DNA of 42,376 nucleotides from Zancudomyces culisetae (GCA_001969505.1 LSSK01001017.1:1-42376); one strand, 5' to 3'; positions 22,365-34,233 are shown, numbered from the stretch's first letter. Numbers and translations: made by a program. The notes: generated by a model not told the origin, from the sequence alone.

Positions 22365-25300
22365 ATGGAGCTCAAAAAAATTCAAGATTCTGGTGTACCA
22401 GGAACAACACCCTATTTGGCAAATAATTTTAAAAACTTAGAGGCCACGTTATGGCTATCATTATTTCTGGGAGGTAGTGGGTTGCTTTTATTCTGTTATT
22501 TGCGAAATAAATGGCCAAACCTATACTCTCCTAGAAGTAGGCTAAAAAGGTAAGAAACGGTTCTTAGTGAAAGTTCACAAAATTTTGACCAAACGGACTT
22601 TTGATCAATTAATGTAAACTAAATGAAACTGTTGGTGCATTTTAACAACACATTAGAGGAGCGCCGAAAAAAATAGGGGATTCATTCTGGGGCTGGATCC
22701 CAACTATTTATAACACCACTGAATCAGAAATACTTTATAGCGTTGGCCTGGATGCTGTAGTGGTAATTAACCATACTTAGTATTATGTAAACATATATTT
22801 CCGACAAATAAACCACAATCCCGAAATATATTGATTCTGGTGCATGATTTTAAAAAATAATCTGCATTCTAAATTGTAGTACATGCGATTTTTCAAGCTG
22901 ATGATACGGCTGTTTTGTATTATTTCGGTTCTTGCAATGCTTGTGATATTACCCATCGAAGCAGTATATCTTTATAGGAGCGAAAGTAAAAGCGAGAAAG
23001 AATCACAACGATCTTTGCAATACTTTTCAAGTTCAATTCCTGAAGGACTAAACAAAGAACGCTCGTTCGTAGTTGTTTTACTGCGCGCGACTTTGGGATC
23101 AAACAATGTTTTGATAGCACACTTTATATTTGGGTATGTAGTCACCCTACTGGTCTACTATCTACTTAGTAGATTTTCATACGAAGTGCTAACGCTGAGA
23201 TGGCACTATCTGACGAAACTTCGAAATTCAATCCCAGTAAGAACAGTAATGGTAACTGAAATACCAAAACATGTTAGAGATGCAAATGGACTTGTAAATT
23301 ATTTTGAGTCAATAGGCATTGGAAAGGTGGAATGTGCTCATATAGTGCCAAAGCTAGCGAATTTAAACGAGCTAATAGAACTAAGAACAAAAATACTATT
23401 ACAGATTGAAAGAAGGTATGCAAAGCTGCTTGGAAACCCATGTAACTCACCTGGCTATAATCCACAAGAACTAAAGGCGTGTTTTAGAGCTGAGACTCAA
23501 GAAGCTCGGGATCTTGAGCTGGAATATCTGTGTAATTGGGCAAAGTATAGCGGAAAGAATAAAAAAGAAAGGGTTTTAAGGTGGCTTGTTAAAACCAACG
23601 AGTTAAGAGTGCTATTCTGGAGACTAGATAAGATGATCTATGAAGAGCGGTATGAAATTATTTATAATAGAAGGCATTCCAATTCCAATGTTGGCTTTGT
23701 AACGTTTCAAAGCGCATCATCAGCGGTAATTATTTTTTTCCATTATATATATATATATATATTATATCTTATGCACTTTTGTTTTTGTGAATCTATGAGC
23801 AGATAATACAAAAAAGAATGCATGTTTTTATTTTCTTGAAAAAAAAGGGTCTGAAAAGCATTTTTGAAAAAACAATAGCAAGCGGCAGCACAGCTCTGTA
23901 TTTATTCAAAGCCTACACAGATGCACATAAAGCTAGCCTCAGAACCGCGAGATATATACTGGCCAAATATAACACGTCCGCTAGCAAAACGCGCTACCTT
24001 GTCTGCAATTGTCACAGTCATAATTGTATTTATGCTTCTATTTTGGCTCGTCCCTGTCACCATATTATCATCTCTGGTGAGTCCTGAGTTTATAAATGGT
24101 TTTTATCCTGGATTTGTTGAATTTGTGAAAAAAAACTCAGTTCTCGAGACGTTTTTAAGATATACGATCCCATCATTTATACTTTACGGCTTTAACAATT
24201 TGGCCCCGTACTTATTAGAGTGTAAGTTCTTGATATTTCTTTTAAATATATATTTGCGATTAAAGCTGTGCTTATACAATCAGTTTTTTGTGCTATAATA
24301 TAGGGTTAAATGACATATCTGGAATACAAACAAAATCAAGGCGTCAAATGCAAACACTAACCCAATACTATGTATTTTTACTTGTGACAGTGTTGCTAAT
24401 ATTTACAATTTCCACCACTATATTCAGCAAAATTCTCGAGTGGGTTGAAAATCCAGCTAAAATACCCAAATCTCTTGCAGATACCCTGCCTAAGGTAAAT
24501 ATAATTCCAATCCATCCGTGCAACTGACAGTCTACACGAATACGTAGTTTTGCTTTTTAATGATTTAAAAAATACCGAACTAAAACCGATTTTTACAAAT
24601 AGGCTGGCCCATTTTTTATGAGCTATATAATCCTTATGGGAATTGGATATGCCCCGTTAAAATTGCTGCGGTTGGGTGATATAATATATACCCTAGTACA
24701 AAGGCTATTTTCCACGAGTCCGAGAGATTTTGCTCAAACATACGGACCAAGTTATACATGTTGGTACCTAATGTATCCGCACAGAATGATTATCTTTGCA
24801 ATAGCAATAACCTATTCATCGATTTCACCCTTGGTTTCGCCAATAACTGTATTATATTTTCTAATAGATTACATAGTGAGTAAATACTTGATATTATATG
24901 GTAAGTTACTTTGTCCACTTTTTTCAATGACTGAGTTTTTACCAGTATATACATTTCCAGATATATTGAGTAAAAAACAAAAAACATGAACCCCAAAGAA
25001 AAACACGTATAAGGCTTGGATTAATAGTTTGATTTCTTTTATATAGTTTATTCGCCACCATTTGAGACTGCCGCTCTGCATATTCAAAAAATTATGAAGC
25101 ACTTGGTTTCAGGGATGTTGATATACATATTGCTTATGCTAGGAATATATGCACTTAGAAATAGAATAATTCTATTTCTACTTCAAATACCTCTAGTGGT
25201 AATTAATGTGTACCTAACAACCAACACATCTGCTGTATTTTACAACGAAGGCGCATTTATTCCAATAGAAATGCTTGTTGGTTCATTGTCAAAAAGTGCA

Positions 25301-26461
25301 GAAGGTAGTGCTAGAAATATTTTATCACCTGTTAACCCAAAGTTAAGTGATGAGCATAAAGGCAATAAACAGAGCTTTGAGGAGATTAAGAGAATGTTTG
25401 CCAAGGGTGATGCAAACGGTGTTTATCCCACGGGATTTACAGATCCTACCCGGTCTAATTTACAGCGTGAACAAACAAAGACATACGGAAGCAATCTTAA
25501 AAACTATACTATTAAGTCATCTACAACAGGCAAGCATGTGTACGATAAGGGTGTATTACCTACCACATCGCTACTCGCTGGAAGACCATCTGTCCTGTAT
25601 AACCAGATAGAGCGTTCACTGTGCAACAGTCGAAATTATATAGATACTGATATTTCAACTACAAATGATACCCTATTAACACATCGCAACCTTCATAACA
25701 AACCTGCACAAGACTCGAGTACAAAAAATAACGAACGTGATATAGATAATACTGAGACATTTTCTACACCAAACTTACTCACTAGTCCGAAAAACAACGA
25801 TATAATTAATGACATAGAGTTTCTACATCAAATACCAACAGGTAAAGATAGTTTTAGTCCAACAATTAACCCGGAAAACGACACACATTCAGCCTTTTGT
25901 ACGATCTCGTCAACCAAAAAAAAGAGTCGATCTGAGCATTCCCTTTCCACACTTGAAGACCAAAAAGATGATGTTTCCATTATTTCTATGGACCGATACG
26001 AGACTAGTCGCCACCTTTCTCCAGATTCTATCACAAATGATCTTGGTTATTCGCACAAAAGTTCATTGAATACCGTTTCGGTTTTTTTCAAAAAAATCAT
26101 AAGAACCCTTGAAAAATTTGCAACCGACTACATAGTATTGAATCCATACCCTGTACCTCAGATTCTCTCCACTCCACCAGGCACTGAGCCAAATCATATA
26201 AAAACCGAAGCTGTTTATGGAGCAGAGCCGCTGCTTTCATTTGGTGCCAGAGACAGCAAGTCAGGATGCATTACAGAGTTAAGGTGGTCAGGTAATACTA
26301 GGGAAGAAGCTATAGCCAAAAGTATGTACTCTGACTACAGCCAGCCTGGGATGAGAACCTGTTTTGGAATTTTAGATTCTGACACATTAACATATGTGTA
26401 TCCTCAGTTAGTTGGTACACTACCCCAGCTTTGGCTCCCAGGGAAAGTCGATAGCGACTGA
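22365..26461 (+). CDS. Csc1/Rsn1-type calcium-permeable osmosensitive cation channel (TMEM63/DUF221 family)
   Basis: Seven exons are inferred: 22365-22549, 22657-22762, 22880-23725, 23879-24221, 24304-24494, 24603-24900 and 25047-26461. All junction phases agree, giving 1127 residues. Members form hyperosmolality- or tension-gated channels in the plasma membrane. Family landmarks are GWIPTIYNTTESE and GLDAVVYMRF (N-terminal region), TVMVTEIP (first strand of the cytosolic domain), GFVTFQSASSAQAAAQ, LASEPRDIYWPNI before a TM helix, then the helical core with SSISPLVSPITVLYF and VYSPPFETAALHI. The C-terminal YVYPQLVGTLPQLWLP matches the fungal Phm7-type extension. A Ser/Thr/Asn-rich region of about 280 residues (roughly 740-1020) separates the channel core from this motif and is probably a disordered regulatory tail. 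Intron 3 carries a TA microsatellite. Confidence 0.93.
23744..23762. repeat. TA dinucleotide microsatellite in a Csc1 intron
   Basis: About nine to ten TA units lie 18 nt inside the third intron of the channel gene. Length changes here would not alter the protein. Confidence 0.85.
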
Positions 26462-27642
26462 TCTTTGTTTCTTGCAATTACTAAGGCTAGGAGTCTCATT
26501 TTCAACTATTCAAAACTCAGTTTATGGGTATTGCCTGCTATTAGCTACTAAATCCAAATCAAGTCGTTATTTTTGTACATGTTACCATTTTACTTGCGCA
26601 TAAGAGATTGTGTTATGTTATCCATGAAACCAAATAAAAGAAAATAAGAGTATAAAATCCGCACACTTTGACTTGAATTTTCATCACTAGCATGATACAA
26701 TTATCGTAGAGAAATAAAGAAAATGTTCTCGCAATAATATGTAAATAGAATTTAACAAAGATAAAAACTGATAAGCGTGCTTAGCTTAAAAAAATCTGGA
26801 ATATTTTGAAAAATTTGCTCATTAACTTGATGCAAAAAGAAAAGCGAAAGCAAAACGTTAGCCTCGTATATTCCAAACCATACTAGAAAATGGCCAATTA
26901 TTAATTACGCTTCTAGATCCCAAAATAAAACGCCAACTTCTTCCACTCTTTGTTTTGAAAGAAAAAGCGAAAGGTACCAATATATGAACCAATTTACGCG
27001 TGATGGCAACAAAAAGTTGGGTGCGTATGCAAGGAGAATGCAAAATAATAGGTAGAAATATGTTAGTTTGGGCGGATATTTTGATCTATTAAGATCGTTC
27101 CTAAAGGGTTAAAAAAGATATGATATTTAGGAAGCCTCTCTGTAAAGACACATCACTTTTTTTTGTTGCTTTTATGTGGTTCGACAACATGTCGGCATTA
27201 GTGTATGTTGACGTAATGAAAAGGTGAGGAAATAATACACGTTTGACTTCCCAAAGTGTAAACTACACAAGTATATTGGAAATTGCATTTATTTGCCAAA
27301 CTATGCATTTACTAATTTTTTTTCTAGTTGGGTGCATGGGTATGTTGTTGTACTTTGGTATTTAAATGTGGCTGCAGACCTTGGAAAACACTATCTTTGC
27401 CAAAGTTAAGAATCGCTATCTACAGGTAAGAATATACATGCGAATAAAAGTCACATCATCGCCAGTATTATTTCCATTACTTTACCACTTCCAACCTCAA
27501 CGTCGAGAAGCTCTGTGTTGGATGTATAAATTATTCAAACTAACTAATTTTATGTATGAACAAAAAATTCATAGTAATCTAAACAATATATCAGCTGGCA
27601 AATTCCTCATTTTCTATAAAAAGTTATAAATAACACGGAAAA
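26462..27642. other. Intergenic region with a possible micro-gene
   Basis: This is AT-rich space between two plus-strand genes. Apart from the tentative two-exon frame at 27189-27409, I see no gene. A TATAAAAA box lies at 27615-27622, about 20 nt upstream of the next ATG. A 61-codon minus-strand frame at 26858-27043 has no support. Confidence 0.5.
27189..27409 (+). CDS. Possible two-exon micro-protein with one membrane segment
   Basis: ATG 27189 opens 11 codons and then reaches a GTGAGG donor at 27224. The intron ends with a textbook TTACTAAT branch point and a T-run before CTAG at 27327. Joining in phase 2 gives 38 residues ending at TAA 27407-27409, with one hydrophobic stretch (WVHGYVVVLWYLNVAA) and a short tail. 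The layout is that of tiny single-pass subunits of mitochondrial or ER complexes, but I do not recognise it. The intron signals are good; coding status is weak because of the size. Confidence 0.3.
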
Positions 27643-28014
27643 ATGAAACTGTTTTTAGCCGCTATTTGTCTATTTCTTGGAGCAATACATGGACATGATA
27701 CTATGTGTGAAGTAGATACTGACGGAAAAAGTCATATAGCTATACGTGGTCTTGCGGGTTGGTCTAGTGGAGAAAGTGTGGTCATAAAATGCCCTACAGG
27801 TGGTGGGTGCACTGCAAGTACAAATACAAATCCAACATGCGGTATTGGAGGTGATACAACAGTTGTAGCCAACATTGATGGTGGTAGCATCTGCCTTAAG
27901 AGATTTGACAAACCTAGTTCTGGTGGAGCCGGTAATCTTGCATTGTTTCTTTCATCTGTGGGTTCGCAGCTCATTCCGATAGTTTTAGGATTCCTGCTTA
28001 TGAGAGTTTTTTGA
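27643..28014 (+). CDS. Small secreted, probably GPI-anchored orphan protein
   Basis: This single-exon gene encodes 123 residues that I do not recognise. A strong signal peptide (MKLFLAAICLFLGAIHG) is likely cleaved near residue 17. The mature part has five Cys (22, 50, 56, 66, 84), two of them in KCPTGGGC, and is rich in Gly, Thr and Ser. A small-residue segment SSGGAGN (92-98) precedes a hydrophobic C-terminal stretch of about 25 residues (LALFL...GFLLM) ending RVF. That is the standard layout of a GPI-attachment signal, so the protein probably sits at the plasma membrane or cell wall. A TATAAAAA box lies about 20 nt upstream of the ATG, which is very close. The odd Cys number is unusual for a disulfide-bonded secreted protein. 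Confidence 0.75.
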   Translation: MKLFLAAICLFLGAIHGHDTMCEVDTDGKSHIAIRGLAGWSSGESVVIKCPTGGGCTASTNTNPTCGIGGDTTVVANIDGGSICLKRFDKPSSGGAGNLALFLSSVGSQLIPIVLGFLLMRVF

Positions 28015-28499
28015 GCACCTGATTTACCTTAAAATCATTGCTTTTATTGTTTAATATCTAGTTCCAAGTATAATTTAATTCCCAAAATCCATAATTTGGT
28101 GTTAAAGAAATTATAAAATCGATTTAATAACTTTTATACATACAAGCGTTTCTTGGTCCTTTTTCTAGTGGTACTAACGATCCACACATATTATTAAAGA
28201 ATATTTCTGGGCCTGATATCATTACTTGATAGATAGATGTTAGTTTATCGTGTGATTAAATTGGATGGAACAAAAAATCTCAAACTAAAAAAATACTAGC
28301 TATGTTTTTATAATAAGAGAAACTTAATGTTTTGTAGGACTTTTGTTGTGTGAAGCTAGAATTAAACTTAAAAGCGTTACTAAAGACTGTTTTGCAAAAT
28401 TATTGACTTTTTTGTTCTCTTTCAAAAAAAAAAGTATAAATAAGTTTAAGATTAAGGTAATCAAGACTAGGTGTGATGGGTTGAATATACTACAAGATT
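28015..28499. other. Convergent intergenic region
   Basis: These 485 bases lie between the GPI-type gene and the minus-strand membrane-protein gene. The sequence is AT-rich with short A and T runs. I see no gene or structured element. Confidence 0.6.
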
Positions 28500-29006
28500 C
28501 TAGCCTATACTATACTTAATACTAAAAACAAAAAATGGAAGAGTCAAAATTAACAGAAAAATGTATTGGACAAATATATATCTAAGGTACTTTGTGATGT
28601 TTCTGTGTTTTTCCGAACCGTAATGGTTTATTTCATTAAACTCGATTGCAACCCGCTTCGTATAAAAGATTGAAAACCCATAAAAAACAGTTAGAACTAC
28701 AAAAAACGCAAACTGGGTTTGAAATGCTTTTTTTTCGAGAACAAGGGCTTTGGAAGAGCTTTTAGTGTGTCCTAGCGTTTTGTATTCCCATGATATTATC
28801 ATCAAAACCATCGATAAATATACAAGTATAAACAAGATTATAAGCCCAGAAAGGCCTATTTTCTGATACGTGTTTATATCTAGCATTGTATATTCACCAT
28901 CTATGTTGCTTGTTTTTTCAATCCGGGCATCAAGTTCTTGCTGTATTGCGTCTTCTATGTTTAGATTGGAAGAGTTCCCTGCTTCTTCTTTTGCCTGCTT
29001 TCCCAT
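28500..29006 (-). CDS. Orphan three-helix membrane protein
   Basis: The open frame encodes 168 residues from ATG 29006 and is not a family I recognise. The first 50 residues are hydrophilic with an acidic helix-like part (IEDAIQQELDARIEK). Three hydrophobic segments follow at about 51-73, 97-116 and 143-163, separated by a basic loop (KTLGHTKSSSKALVLEKK) and a charged loop (KRVAIEFNEINHYGSEKHRN). Length, helix number and the charged first loop are loosely reminiscent of small ER membrane proteins such as TRAP-gamma, but that protein has four helices and I do not claim homology. There is no clear signal peptide. The long uninterrupted frame with sensible membrane topology supports a real gene. 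Confidence 0.65.
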   Translation of the reverse strand: MGKQAKEEAGNSSNLNIEDAIQQELDARIEKTSNIDGEYTMLDINTYQKIGLSGLIILFILVYLSMVLMIISWEYKTLGHTKSSSKALVLEKKAFQTQFAFFVVLTVFYGFSIFYTKRVAIEFNEINHYGSEKHRNITKYLRYIFVQYIFLLILTLPFFVFSIKYSIG

Positions 29007-30325
29007 TTTATTTTATTTTATTATTGCTCAACTGAATTTCGATAATTTGGCGTGTGCAGAGCTTTCGAAGATTCCTTTTTAACTTTTGAATAGATAAAAG
29101 TATTTTGAGAAGTGATAAAATGATATTTTATCAATCTTGTATATATTTCCTTCTTTGCGAAAAGCTGGTACAAGTTAGATATCTAAAGTAGCATACTCTT
29201 TTTGTTATATGAAAAAAAATTCAAAAAGGAAAATAATTAAATCGTAGGGTGGAGCAATTATATAACTGCTTTTCTTGGGTTGAAGATATCTAAAGCTTAT
29301 CACGCGTATAAAACCCAATCAGCTATTGGATTAAAGATACCAAAACATACCCAACATAACATTTGACAAACAACCTTGATGCATCAAGTGTATCAGATAT
29401 ATTAGGTGTACCAGATTTACCAACTATATCAAGCAATTAAATCATACAATCCATACTAAATACACACACACACACACACAAATATATATATATATTCGAA
29501 TTACAAAAAGTGGTCACATTTGGCCTTGACACAGTATAACCTTCAAAGATAACTCTTATACTACACTCCTGGCTAATTTTTTTTCTTTGTGAAAATCTGC
29601 GTATGAGCCACCGAAATTGTTTGTACTGCTTATCTGGTTTTCTCAACACATTTTGTCCCAAGGCATTCCGAATATTGTTTTTCATGAATCAAGTCCGGAT
29701 TATTGTTAGTTCTAGAATCATAGAGAACATAGGGATTTTTATTTAGACAGAGAAGAAGCGATGCAACACAGGAAGCATCATCCACTTTGGTTGATCTTGG
29801 ACAATAAAATAGATCACTGTTCGAATTCTACTTATCTTTTTTTATAACCTGTGTTCCCCCTAACAAAAAAAAAGTAATAAAATGTACAGTAAGAGGTATG
29901 TATTTCCTAAAATAGCCTTAGTAGCAATGGAGTTGGGAATTTAGCTATTGTTATATCCATCATTCTAGAGTTCGCGTCACATGTATTTCTTTACGCAGAA
30001 TTTATTGAACAATATAAAGGCTTCAATTAAAAAATTATTTCACTTAACCCAGTATAATCTGAGTACTAGTTTTGCCGGGTTGAGTATAATCCGTTTTCAA
30101 TTGAACATGAAAAAAAAAACGTTCAAAAAACTCTAAAGTCATTGTTTTGCGAGCAAGTGATAATTTGCACAAATACATTTGTCATGACAAAGACATGATG
30201 CTCTCATAACTCCGTAGATAAATCAGCTGGATATGGTCATGTATATATTCACCATGTTACTTTCGAATTTATTTGCTATAAGCACTCTACTCCCACCCCC
30301 CGCTCCTCGCTACCCATAGAAAAAA
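29007..30325. other. Intergenic region with CA/TA microsatellite
   Basis: This 1.3-kb AT-rich space lies between two minus-strand genes. A compound CA-TA microsatellite is at 29461-29496. Near 29380-29430 the motif ATCAAG/ATCAAGC and related ATATTAGGTGTACCAGATTTACCA phrases repeat loosely. A run of C (CCCACCCCCCGC) sits at 30292-30303, just downstream of the DUF2009 stop. No gene is recognised. Confidence 0.55.
29461..29496. repeat. Compound (CA)n(TA)n microsatellite
   Basis: About ten CA units (29461-29481) run directly into about seven TA units (29482-29496). This is a hypervariable-type simple sequence repeat in intergenic DNA. Confidence 0.9.
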
Positions 30326-32815
30326 CTACTCACCGCCATTAAAACCGACAAAGCCGGAGAGTAAGAATATTGGGAAAAATGATTTTTTTTCGACTAATGA
30401 ACACCAATTCCAAGCTGAGGTCAATCTACCATCAATGCAAGAACCAGCTTCAAAAAAATTATCTGCACCGGAGCCATCAAAAGCTGATCTAAAAAAGTCT
30501 GCCAAAATGAGCTTCTTCAACATAGTGGGCCCTCCAAAAGCGTAGTCGATATAGGCCCTAATTGCGTTAAGATTTATCTGAGTTGTTTTAGAAGAGCGTT
30601 TTTTACCCATAGAGTAGTTAGTGTAGGACGAGAGTAAGTCGAACGGGTTCATAGTGATTTTGGAGGAGAAAACGTTAGAAAGTCTCAATCTAGACGAAGA
30701 TTTTTTGATTTGTGTCGAATCCAAAGAGTCATTTTCAGGAGAATTGCTGTTTTCATCGCTTTGTTCGTCGCTACCAGAGTTTGCACGGCTGGGATTGGTG
30801 GATTTTTTCCCGGATGGCTTGGTTGATTTGGAAATAGTGTCGATATATTCGATACATCGAACTATGGGGTTAAGGATAGAAGATATTTGGCTGTATTTAT
30901 CAATAAACATAAAAGCATTAGGCACATTTCTGTCCCCCAGATGTATAACAGATGAACCCACCCAGCGTCTCGACCTTTTCTGTATTTTGTGGAGAATCGA
31001 GTGAACAGCCCTGGAAACAAGAGGGCATTCCTGTACACGGTTCAACCCTTGGCCAGTATCTCTGAGCCGATATTGATTTCTCTTGGATAACATATCAGAG
31101 TCAGAAAAATGCCATAGCATGTAGAATTCATGGAGTATTTCTTTCCACAAAGTTAGAGTCTGAAGAACGTAGAAGTATTGGGTTTCGTGCGAATGGCTTA
31201 GTCTTGCACCATCCTTTCCGCTTAGAATAGCTAGTGATAACTCTTCACTTTCAGCTTCGGAATGAGTAAAATATTTAGTTAAGCAATTTGCAATCTTGTC
31301 GCAGGGATCTCTGTTGAACCTAAGAAATGCGTGATTATCGCCAATGGAGTACAAACACTGCTTAATTACCTCCGCTGGACAAGAACTAGTAGAGTAAGTA
31401 CGACTTAGGTATTCTATCGCATGTTCTTTTCGTTTTATTTCTGCCTGAACCTGGCTACGCGATTTTCCCTCGGGGATTATCTCTTGAGTCGCCGTCGCAA
31501 CGGTTTTATCTTCAAGCACATGAATCACACCGTATTCATCAAGTACATCATAAACGGTTTTTATGGGAACTATCATATTGAACCCCAGAATATCTTCAAC
31601 ATCTGGGTTGGTTGAATCCTATTTTGATCATTAATAATATAGTTCATACTATTCGTGGGGTAGTTCTCGTATCTAAAAAGCGTTTTTTTCCTACCTGTAA
31701 TAAATACATTAGTTTCCCGTATGTATTCTTCATTTTTTGTGGATTCATAAGTTTGTATCTCCGTCCGATTTCAAAAATCTCTTGAAAAACATGTCTATTC
31801 TCATCAAACTGTCTATCTTCAAACAGCACCTGACCAGCCTTATAGTCTGTTGCCAGCTATTTTTAATTTCATTATTATTCCCATTATTACTATTATCAGC
31901 ACAATCCTTCAACGCAAGGTCATTCTCGACTTCTACTCTCCGCCTCTGGTTTTTTAATCTTACCAATAACCCAGAAAGTATGGCGCATATTTCCTGGATC
32001 TGTCCAACTATTCGTTTTGCTTTATTGCCGTACGACAGTACATCTATCTTATCCGTGTATTCGCTCACGCTTAACGCTGCATCCAGCAACCGCATTTTTT
32101 TTCGCTCTCTTGGTGTAAGCCTCATCGGTATGAACCTTGCTCTATCCGGTGTGTTATATTCTGTGTTATATTCTGTGTCATATAAATCATTTCCTCTAAA
32201 ATTACAAGTTCTCTGTCGCACTTGTCATCGTGCTATTCAACACATTCATAGGTAATTGAAATTTAAAATACCTCTGCATAATCCATTCCGAAAAACTGTC
32301 CTCGCCCTCAATCGCAACTACTTCGCTCATGTTTTCAAAATTGATCTCAGAAGCCCCTATATGCTACAGTTTTTATATACAAATGTATATCTACTTAGTT
32401 TTTCTTTTCTTTCTGACGCTTTCCATGACACAAAGTAAGACAAAAAAAATTAAAAAATAAACATTTCCCTCACATTTTCTGTACTATTAATATCTGGTTG
32501 TTCGTCCAAACTCGGTTTTACGTCCTCCATTATAACATCATCTTTGCCTTTCTTACTCCCCTCTAGCATAACAAAGACATGCTTTTTCCTAGACCCATTT
32601 CTGTGGATGATCGTATAGCAGACCTCGCAAAAATCTTCGGCGCAATTCTCACAGAACATCACAGCCCTTTGGTCCTTACATTCCACACAGTATCCCTTCG
32701 GTGCCTCGTTTTGTCCATCATCTTCTCCCGTCTCGAATTCAGCTCCATTAACATTTATATTAACATCCTCTGAATCCTCATCAAGGATTTTTTTTAATTT
32801 TAGAATTTGACTCAT
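30326..32815 (-). CDS. B-box zinc-finger/DUF2009 (UPF0652) protein
   Basis: Four exons are inferred: 32815-32474, 32212-31964, 31856-31695 and 31618-30326, giving 681 residues. Near the N-terminus eight ligands (C-x2-C, MFC-ENC, DFC-EVC, IIH, KKH) form a B-box-like zinc site. DUF2009 follows with ARFIPMRLT, ALSVSEYTDKID, ILSGLL-LATDYKAGQ, IFEIGRRYKLMNPQKM, STNPDVEDIL, NRVQECPLVSRAVHSILH, WVGSSVIHLGDRNVPNAF and DGSGADNFFEAGSCIDGRLT. Members occur in fungi, plants and protists; the function is unknown. A low-complexity Ser/Asn insert (about 80 residues) splits the conserved core. Introns 2 and 3 (107 and 76 nt) are firm. Intron 1 (261 nt) is the longest and least certain and could hide another exon. 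The last codons overlap a perfect GTGAGT donor at 30333, so a further small exon is possible. Confidence 0.88.
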
Positions 32816-33742
32816 TATTGCTATTTTGCCTTTAGCTCAAGGTAAATGAGAACTAACAGAATGGATAGTGTGTTAAAAGTTTCTAATCAGTTTAGATTGA
32901 ATGTTGCAGTAAAGAAAAAAAAACCAAGTAGAAAGGAATGACAGTGTGGTGGTGAAATGTTAATATAAGGACTCGTACGTAATCGGAGAAATAATATTGT
33001 GGCTCGGGGGTAAAAATTGGTTACAAATGGAAAATGCTAAAAATTAGGGCTTTGTAGAATCTGTTTGGACCATTTCCACTAGATAATGCATAAGCTAAAA
33101 AAAAAATTTTATTCCTCCAACGCTTTTTTTCCTGCCACAATGAACTGGTTTAATAAATACCAACATAAGATTCTAAAAAAAATAGTCATATGTACCATCT
33201 ACTTAATCAGGCGTTTTCTATCTATCTAGAGACTCCGTATCAACCGAGTGTTTTAAACTCAAAGTACTCTCTTGATAAAACAAAAACAGACATCTTTTAG
33301 ATGAATCCACCTCATATCTCGAAGAAAAAATACACGCAAAGGGGCGGTATATGCCACTAGAACCCTTGATACACAAAACTAAGCGCTGATTCTCTACTAA
33401 TAGGGCCTAGTCGTACGCTTGAAGACTTTTTATGGCTCACTAAGCCGTTTTTTTTAAAACAGATACCCGTGATGCCCTACTGTTGCATGCTTTTTAAGCT
33501 CAAAGGTTATTGAAAGTATACTTTCCACAGGTTTGCAGTCGAAGAAACCCAAAAATAGTTCTATAAGCTACAGCTTTGGAAATATATGGAGGGACCTATG
33601 GCTTCTTAACACAGATTGTACAATTTGTCTGGGCATTTTTTTTCCAGCAGAAAGAGCTGTCATATACAATTATTGTGAGAAAACAAGTAGAGCATGTAAA
33701 TCGTATTCGAATTGGTTATTTGTATTCGCATACACCAAGAAA

Positions 33743-33771
33743 AAATATAAATATAAATATAAATATAAATA
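33743..33771. repeat. (ATAAAT)n hexanucleotide microsatellite
   Basis: Between four and five copies of an AAATAT-type hexamer in perfect tandem, in non-coding DNA. The apparent Lys-Tyr repeat or Asn-Ile repeat in overlapping frames is produced by this array. Confidence 0.85.
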
Positions 33772-34208
33772 CTATTTCAGTACAAGACATATGCCGAAAA
33801 GTATCCACAAAAAAAGTGCTGGAGACTGACCCAGGTATAATCACCATGATTATCTGATTTATATCTGCTTGATTTATATTTTTTCCACCATATGACTTGA
33901 AATTTATTTGGAAATACAGCTTTCCTGTGTATGAAAAGCGATGAATTGTGATTCAAAAACAGCACACTTGTTCAATATATTTGCACATGCTGTCTGTAGT
34001 TATGCCAACTGTAGATAATTTTTTTTGCTTCGAATTATAGTCGTCTGTGAGTAATAATATCGAGCAAAAAATAAATGATGTTTGCATTAAATAGGGGGGG
34101 TGATGGTGTTCAAATATAGACTTGCAGTGCAGCTATCCTGACATTTGTATATAATGAAAACCTTATTTGTGTAGTTGTATTGGTAACGGGAATTTTTTTG
34201 GTAATTCC

Positions 34209-34233
34209 AATTGCGAATTTTGAATTGCGAATT
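34209..34233. repeat. Two direct copies of AATTGCGAATT with 14-bp period
   Basis: The 11-mer AATTGCGAATT, nearly palindromic around GCG, occurs at 34209-34219 and 34223-34233. A further partial copy (GAATTGCAAA) follows. It is not in a promoter-proximal position for either neighbouring gene. Confidence 0.7.

Noticed and set aside
28500-29006. TRAP-gamma (SSR3) identity for the orphan membrane protein
   Set aside because: TRAP-gamma has four helices and a characteristic basic linker; this protein has three helices and no motif that I can match with confidence.
33533-33857. Overlapping 98- and 93-codon frames
   Set aside because: Both run through the ATAAAT microsatellite and owe part of their length to it.
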